Assembly: GCA_032249735.1 (NCBI GenBank)
Contig: JAVVHA010000014.1
Span: 1 to 64,000 of the forward strand
Length of the DNA stretch: 64,000 nt
From: Dehalococcoidia bacterium
GTDB taxonomy: Bacteria; Chloroflexota; Dehalococcoidia; SM23-28-2; HRBIN24
Reading direction: 5' to 3'
The notes under the pieces were generated by a model. The model worked only from the letters and a program-made list of their open reading frames with translations. It was not told the DNA's origin and ran no database searches. A program made the translations under genes and the position numbers. This document shows, piece by piece, positions 60,067-64,000 of the stretch (positions are counted from its first letter, which is position 1; each line of letters opens with the position of its first letter).

Positions 60067-60792
60067 GTGATCCGCCACGATGGTCGTCGCCCTGAGGACC
60101 TCCGTCCGGTGAGGATCCAGGCGGGGGCCTTGGAGTTCGCCGAGGGTTCGGCCCTCATTGAGATGGGTAAGACGCGGGTGCTATGTGCAGTGACGGTGGA
60201 GCCCCGCGTCCCCCAGTTCGCTCGCAACACGGGCTCTGGCTGGGTCACCGCTGAATATGGCATGCTCCCCCGTTCCTCTCCGCAGCGTATACCCCGCGAG
60301 CGTCAGAGCGGACGCGTCTTCGAGATCCAGCGCCTCATCGGCCGCTCCCTGCGGGCCGTGACCCAGTTGGACCTCCTGGGTGAGCGCACCTTCATCATAG
60401 ACTGCGACGTCCTGCAGGCCGATGGTGGCACTCGCACGGCGGCTATCACCGGCGGCTTCGTGGCCCTGGCCCAGGCCATGCATCATCTATGGCAGCAGGG
60501 CGAGCTCCCTTCCTGGCCTCTGCGAGGGCAGGTGGCGGCGGTCAGCGTGGGGATAGTCGACGGCATCCCCATGCTGGACCTCTCCTATGAAGAGGACTCC
60601 CGCGCCCAAGTGGACATGAATGTGGTCATGACCGATGCGCAGGAGCTGGTGGAGATCCAGGGCACGGCTGAGGCCCTACCCTTCAGCCGTAGGACCCTGG
60701 ACCAGCTTTTGGACCTGGCTGCCACGGGGATAAAGGAGCTATTGCAGGTGCAGGCTCAAGCCTTGGCCCAGGCCGGCATACAACTCCCCTAG
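60067..60792 (+). CDS. rph: ribonuclease PH
   Basis: The 241-residue phosphorolytic 3'-5' exonuclease trims tRNA 3' ends. It shows [13 protein letters not shown] at the start, LIGRSLRAV with the phosphate-binding arginine, [23 protein letters not shown], and [19 protein letters not shown]. Length and motifs are normal. GTG at 60067 is used. It is the last gene of the plus-strand series, and the HIT gene faces it with an overlap of four bases. Confidence 0.95.
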   Translation: MIRHDGRRPEDLRPVRIQAGALEFAEGSALIEMGKTRVLCAVTVEPRVPQFARNTGSGWVTAEYGMLPRSSPQRIPRERQSGRVFEIQRLIGRSLRAVTQLDLLGERTFIIDCDVLQADGGTRTAAITGGFVALAQAMHHLWQQGELPSWPLRGQVAAVSVGIVDGIPMLDLSYEEDSRAQVDMNVVMTDAQELVEIQGTAEALPFSRRTLDQLLDLAATGIKELLQVQAQALAQAGIQLP

Positions 60793-61109
60793 ACATACTC
60801 CCCAAGGAAGGTGCCGCCCAGGATATGCACATGGGCGTGCTCCTGGGACTGCATGGCATCGAATCCGAAGTTGGACAGGAGGCGGAAACCGTTGGGGCAG
60901 AACTTGCGCCCTATCTCCACCGCCACCTTCCCCACCGGCCCCATGTTACGCCATAGCTCGTCCTGCGTCATATGGGCCTTGGGGATGGCCAGAAGCATCA
61001 CCGGCACCCACCGCAGGCGGTTGCGGAAGACCATCACCTCGTCGTCCTCGTAGATGATCTCCGCTGGCTCCCTCTTGGCCACGATCTCGCAGAACACGCA
61101 GTAGCGCAT
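60789..61109 (-). CDS. HIT-family protein (HinT-like)
   Basis: The 106-residue protein has [28 protein letters not shown] at the start and the histidine triad [11 protein letters not shown] near the end. The fourth-residue pattern HxHxH with following hydrophobics is complete. Two cysteines at CVFC may bind zinc. Proteins of this group hydrolyse purine phosphoramidates such as AMP-lysine. It lies downstream of a TPP enzyme gene on the minus strand, 15 bases away. Confidence 0.9.
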   Translation of the reverse strand: MRYCVFCEIVAKREPAEIIYEDDEVMVFRNRLRWVPVMLLAIPKAHMTQDELWRNMGPVGKVAVEIGRKFCPNGFRLLSNFGFDAMQSQEHAHVHILGGTFLGEYV

Positions 61110-61124
61110 GTTCTGCCTCCCGCC

Positions 61125-62768
61125 CTACATGAACTCGTAGCCCCCGCGTATGCCGGGGGGGTCTTGGTCGATGATGACGTTGACGCAAGCTGGCTTACCC
61201 GAAGCTAGGGCCCGCTCCAGGGCCGGCCTTATCTGATGGGGCTCGGTGACGAACTCCCCATGGCCGCCCAGGGCCTCCACCACCAGGTCGTAGCGGGCGT
61301 TGTCTCCTAGCAGGGATGCCACTACCCGGTCCTTGCCGTACATGAGCCTCTGACCCACCACGATCTGGCCCCACTGGCGGTCGTTGCCCACCACGGAGAC
61401 GATGGGCATATTGAAGCGGACGAAGGTGTCGAACTCGAAGCCGTTGAGGCCGAAGGTGCCGTCGCCGTTGACCATGAGGATGCGCTTGTGGGGGAAGACG
61501 GTAGCCAGGGCCATGCAGAAGCCCGTGCCCACCCCCAAGGTGCCGAAGGGGCCGGGGTCGTACCACTGGCCAGGATTGTTGATGGGCAGCACCTGGGCTG
61601 CCAAGTTGACGATGTCGCCTCCGTCTCCCACCACTATGGTGTTATCGTCCACGAAGTTGGCTATCTCCCGGCACAGGCGCAAGGGGTGGATGGGCACGGC
61701 ATCGGAGCGCTCGAACTCCTCTCGCTGCGCCCTTATCTTCTCCTCCTCTTCCCGTAGGGCCTTTAGCCACTGGTCATGTTGGGAGGGGCGGTCGCCCAGT
61801 TCAGCTGCCAGGGCCTCCAGGGTGGCCTTGGCATCGCCCTCGATGGCCACGGTGAAGTCCCGGTTGCGCCCTAGCTCGCTTGGGTCAGAGTCGATCTGGA
61901 CGATCTGACACTGGGAGCTGAAACGTTGCCCGTAGGCCAGGCGGAAGTCCATGGGCGTGCCGATGATAAGGGCCACATCGCACTGGCCCATGGCCAGGCG
62001 GCGGGTCCGGGAGAAGAAGAGGGGATGGTCTTGGCGGAGACAGCCACGGCCCATCGCGTTGAGGTATACGGGGGCCTGCAACCTCTCCGCCAACTTTCGC
62101 AGCTCCTCATGGGCCTCGTCCCAGTAGACCTGGGAGCCAGCCATGATCATGGGCTGCTGGGCCTTAGCCAGGATGCGCGCCGCCTCCTGTACCAGGCGGG
62201 GGTCTGGGCACTTGCGGCCCTGGGGGCGGTACCGCTCGGGGAAGTAGACCTCTGACTCCTCCACCCGCTGGAAGAGCACATCGGTGGGGATCTCCAGGAA
62301 CACGGGGCCACGGCGGCCCGTCATGGCTTCCCGGAAGGCTATGCTAATGTATTCGGGTATGCGTTTGGTCTCGTAGACGCAGCGGGCCCACTTGGTGATG
62401 GGCCGCATGAGCTCTATTTGGTCCATCTCTTGCAGGGCTCCCATCTCAAAGCGGCTGAGGGGGCTGCGGCCGCCGATGACCAACATGGGGCTCTTGTTGT
62501 GGTAGGCGTTGGCCACGGCGGTGACCACGTCGGTGACGCCAGGGCCAGCGGTGACCACCGCCACCCCGCAGCGACGGGTGGCACGCGACCATCCCTCGGC
62601 GGCGTGGCCAGCGGCTTGCTCGTGGCGCACATCGACGATGCGCACCCCTTCATCGATGCAGGCATCGTATATGGCCTGCACATGCCCCCCGCACAGGGTG
62701 AAGATGACGTCCACCCCCTCCCGCTTTAGGGCCTTGACTACTAGGTCGCCTCCGTCCACCAGTGCCAT
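61125..62768 (-). CDS. thiamine pyrophosphate enzyme, acetolactate synthase/2-hydroxyacyl-CoA lyase type
   Basis: The 547-residue protein has the three domains of the ALS/POX family. The catalytic Glu lies in RHEQAAGHAAEGWSRA near residue 50. The TPP motif is GDGTFGLNGFEF ending in GND (ND in place of NN) around 425-455, and the middle domain has MIMAGSQVYWDEAHEEL. The motif CGGHVQ near residue 26 differs from the usual G-x-P-G. Similarity to oxalyl-CoA decarboxylases and 2-hydroxyacyl-CoA lyases is suggested by the CoA-transferase gene upstream. Acetolactate synthase is less likely, because no small subunit is near. Confidence 0.82.
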   Translation of the reverse strand: MALVDGGDLVVKALKREGVDVIFTLCGGHVQAIYDACIDEGVRIVDVRHEQAAGHAAEGWSRATRRCGVAVVTAGPGVTDVVTAVANAYHNKSPMLVIGGRSPLSRFEMGALQEMDQIELMRPITKWARCVYETKRIPEYISIAFREAMTGRRGPVFLEIPTDVLFQRVEESEVYFPERYRPQGRKCPDPRLVQEAARILAKAQQPMIMAGSQVYWDEAHEELRKLAERLQAPVYLNAMGRGCLRQDHPLFFSRTRRLAMGQCDVALIIGTPMDFRLAYGQRFSSQCQIVQIDSDPSELGRNRDFTVAIEGDAKATLEALAAELGDRPSQHDQWLKALREEEEKIRAQREEFERSDAVPIHPLRLCREIANFVDDNTIVVGDGGDIVNLAAQVLPINNPGQWYDPGPFGTLGVGTGFCMALATVFPHKRILMVNGDGTFGLNGFEFDTFVRFNMPIVSVVGNDRQWGQIVVGQRLMYGKDRVVASLLGDNARYDLVVEALGGHGEFVTEPHQIRPALERALASGKPACVNVIIDQDPPGIRGGYEFM

Positions 62769-62794
62769 GGCTCCTCCTGCAGCCGTCCTCTCCC

Positions 62795-63259
62795 CTATGG
62801 TAAGTCCTCTTCTGGGGTGGTGTCAGCTTCCCAGGGAGGGGAGAGTCCTAGGGCCTGCAGGGTGCCGGGGCGCGCCCTCTCCAAGGAGGCGAGGCAGGCC
62901 ATGAGCCGTTGGTCTATCTGGGCGGTGTTGGTCACCAGGCGGGCCACCTCCTCTGCATGGCGCTCGCTCTCGGCGAAATCATTGCGAAGGTATCCTTGGA
63001 GCTGGGCCTCCAGGGCTGCCCACACCTGTATGGCCCCCTCCAGGAGAGCGATGATGAGCGTGTGGGCCTCCTCCAGCCCCGCAGGTGGCGATGTGGCGCG
63101 GAGGCCGGCAAGGAGAGCCCTTGCTACCGCCTCAGGGGGGCGGTCGGTGAGCTCCTCCCCCAGGGGTTCTCGGCCAACGGTGTGCAGCAGAGAGTAGACC
63201 GATCTGAAAAGCCGGCCGTACTCCTCGAAGGAGGCAGCGGACGGAGGCGCGTCAGCCAC
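62795..63259 (-). CDS. hypothetical helical protein, 154 aa
   Basis: The product is almost entirely helical with heptad-like stretches: FEEYGRLFRSVYSLLHTVG, AVARALLAGLRA, THTLIIALLEGAIQVWAALEAQL-like and SERHAEEVARLVTNTAQIDQRLMACLASLE. There is no signal peptide or known motif. It stands between the CoA-transferase and TPP enzyme genes, 26 and 10 bases away, so it probably belongs to the same transcript. I do not recognise the family. Confidence 0.6.
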   Translation of the reverse strand: MADAPPSAASFEEYGRLFRSVYSLLHTVGREPLGEELTDRPPEAVARALLAGLRATSPPAGLEEAHTLIIALLEGAIQVWAALEAQLQGYLRNDFAESERHAEEVARLVTNTAQIDQRLMACLASLERARPGTLQALGLSPPWEADTTPEEDLP

Positions 63260-63269
63260 AGGCCGTTGC

Positions 63270-64000
63270 CTATTGCAGCACCCCTTCGGCTGTGAGGTCG
63301 GCTATCTCTTCGTCGGAGAGGCCCAACACCTCCTTGCACACGTAATATGTGTGCTGGCCCAAGAGGGGTGCGGGCATGGTGGGGCCTCCAGGGGTGCGGT
63401 GGAGGCGGAATCCAGACCCGTCGTAGGCGGTGCGCCCTGCCTCGGGATGGTCGAGGTAGACGTAGTAGCCCCGGGCCCGCAGGTGAGGGTCGCGGTCCAG
63501 CACGTCAGCGGCGCTCTGGACCACGCCCGCTGGCACTCCCTCCGCCTGCAGCCGCTCCATCACCTCCTCCGCTTCGCGCTGGCTGGTCCAGGCCTCGATG
63601 AGGCGGTCCAGCTCGTCTTCATGGGCCTTGCGCCCCAGGAAGGTGGCGAACCTCTCGTCGCGTGTCCATTCCTCTCCTACAGCGCGGCAGAACCCCTGCC
63701 ATTGCCGGTCGTTGAAGACGGCGATGGCCACCCAACGGTCGTCCCCCAGGCAGCGGTAGGCGCCGTGTGGGCAGGCGTAGGGCAGCCGGTTGCCCTGACG
63801 CTCCTGGACGCGGCCATTGGCCGTGTAGTCGAGGATGGCCACGGAGACTACGTTGACGGAGCTCTCGAACTGGGCCACCTCGATGAGCTGGCCCTTGCCC
63901 GTACGGTTGCGGAAGTGGAGGGCCGCAAGGGTGGCGATGGCGGCGTGGCCAGGGTTGACCACGTAGTCGGTGTAGTTGGTGCCTAGCCCCACTGGCGGCC
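63270..64000 (-). CDS. class III (CaiB/BaiF) CoA-transferase, C-terminal part, cut by window end
   Basis: The frame is still open at the window edge and covers at least 243 codons of a protein that is about 400 residues in this family. The C-terminal half of the fold is clear: NPGHAAIATLAALHFRNRTGKGQLIEVAQFES, NRLPYACPHGAYRC and VPAGVVQSAADVLDRDPHLRARGYYV. The catalytic Asp lies upstream of the window, so activity cannot be checked here. The reaction is the transfer of CoA between carboxylic acids. The neighbouring TPP enzyme may use its product, as formyl-CoA transferase does with oxalyl-CoA decarboxylase. Confidence 0.85.
   Translation of the reverse strand, partial: PPVGLGTNYTDYVVNPGHAAIATLAALHFRNRTGKGQLIEVAQFESSVNVVSVAILDYTANGRVQERQGNRLPYACPHGAYRCLGDDRWVAIAVFNDRQWQGFCRAVGEEWTRDERFATFLGRKAHEDELDRLIEAWTSQREAEEVMERLQAEGVPAGVVQSAADVLDRDPHLRARGYYVYLDHPEAGRTAYDGSGFRLHRTPGGPTMPAPLLGQHTYYVCKEVLGLSDEEIADLTAEGVLQ

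Noticed and set aside
61125-64000. A complete oxalate degradation module with the MFS transporter at 16.5 kb.
   Set aside because: The transporter is 45 kb away, the CoA-transferase is cut, and the TPP enzyme lacks proof of oxalyl-CoA use. I kept only the general call.

Overview
The window is a compact, high-GC bacterial chromosome segment. Its inventory suggests an aerobic, probably thermophilic member of the Chloroflexota, perhaps Dehalococcoidia-like. The signs are an A1-type haem-copper oxidase operon, a GreA with an extra N-terminal domain, duplicated TldD/TldE systems, acyl-CoA side-chain chemistry and a UGA-containing selD. This placement is inference, since no rRNA or ribosomal protein marker is present. 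One tRNA gene, tRNA-Pro(GGG), was found. No transposase, phage gene or CRISPR array was seen.

Layout. 1-1215 is sparsely coding and differs from the rest. It holds a doubtful hypothetical gene, a 44-residue membrane peptide, two stem-loops and a promoter for a DUF4268/PD-(D/E)XK-like gene (1216-2145). 2156-5828 is an SDR followed by a zinc-uptake operon (Fur/Zur regulator, lipoprotein, ATPase, permease). 5812-9509 on the minus strand is tldD-tpx-tldE. 9616-16281 holds a flippase, an ADP-ribosylglycohydrolase, a HAD phosphatase, nadE and a lipoprotein with a degenerate response regulator. tRNA-Pro follows, then an MFS transporter, a DUF429 protein, a membrane protein and mfd-pth-unknown. 25115-29241 holds an alcohol dehydrogenase and a split ADP-forming acyl-CoA synthetase with an MBL hydrolase between its halves. 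nth and selD diverge at 30 kb. rsmG and greA diverge at 32.5 kb.

33356-42116 is the respiratory block: gltA divergent from ctaA-ctaB-coxBACD-ctaG, and an ABM-membrane-cupredoxin fusion facing the operon. 42278-47454 is an acyl-CoA degradation module. It contains a DUF35 protein, a thiolase-fold protein lacking both catalytic cysteines, a PHP hydrolase, two hot-dog hydratase subunits and two HSD17B4-like dehydrogenases. The two dehydrogenases share a 410-bp block that is identical base for base.

47451-57116 is a long minus-strand run: argF, cdaA, cdaR, der, plsY, a second tldD/tldE pair, a HEAT-repeat protein, a Nudix hydrolase and a GNAT acetyltransferase. 57197-64000 holds comEA, comEC (metal-ligand positions of its MBL domain lost), rph, a HIT protein, a TPP enzyme, a small helical protein and the C-terminal part of a class III CoA-transferase cut by the window edge.

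The points most worth a second look are the selenocysteine codon in selD with its downstream hairpins, the 410-bp identical block, the cysteine-less thiolase beside a DUF35 protein, the ligand-less ComEC MBL domain, the two TldD/TldE systems, and the GreA and cupredoxin fusions.
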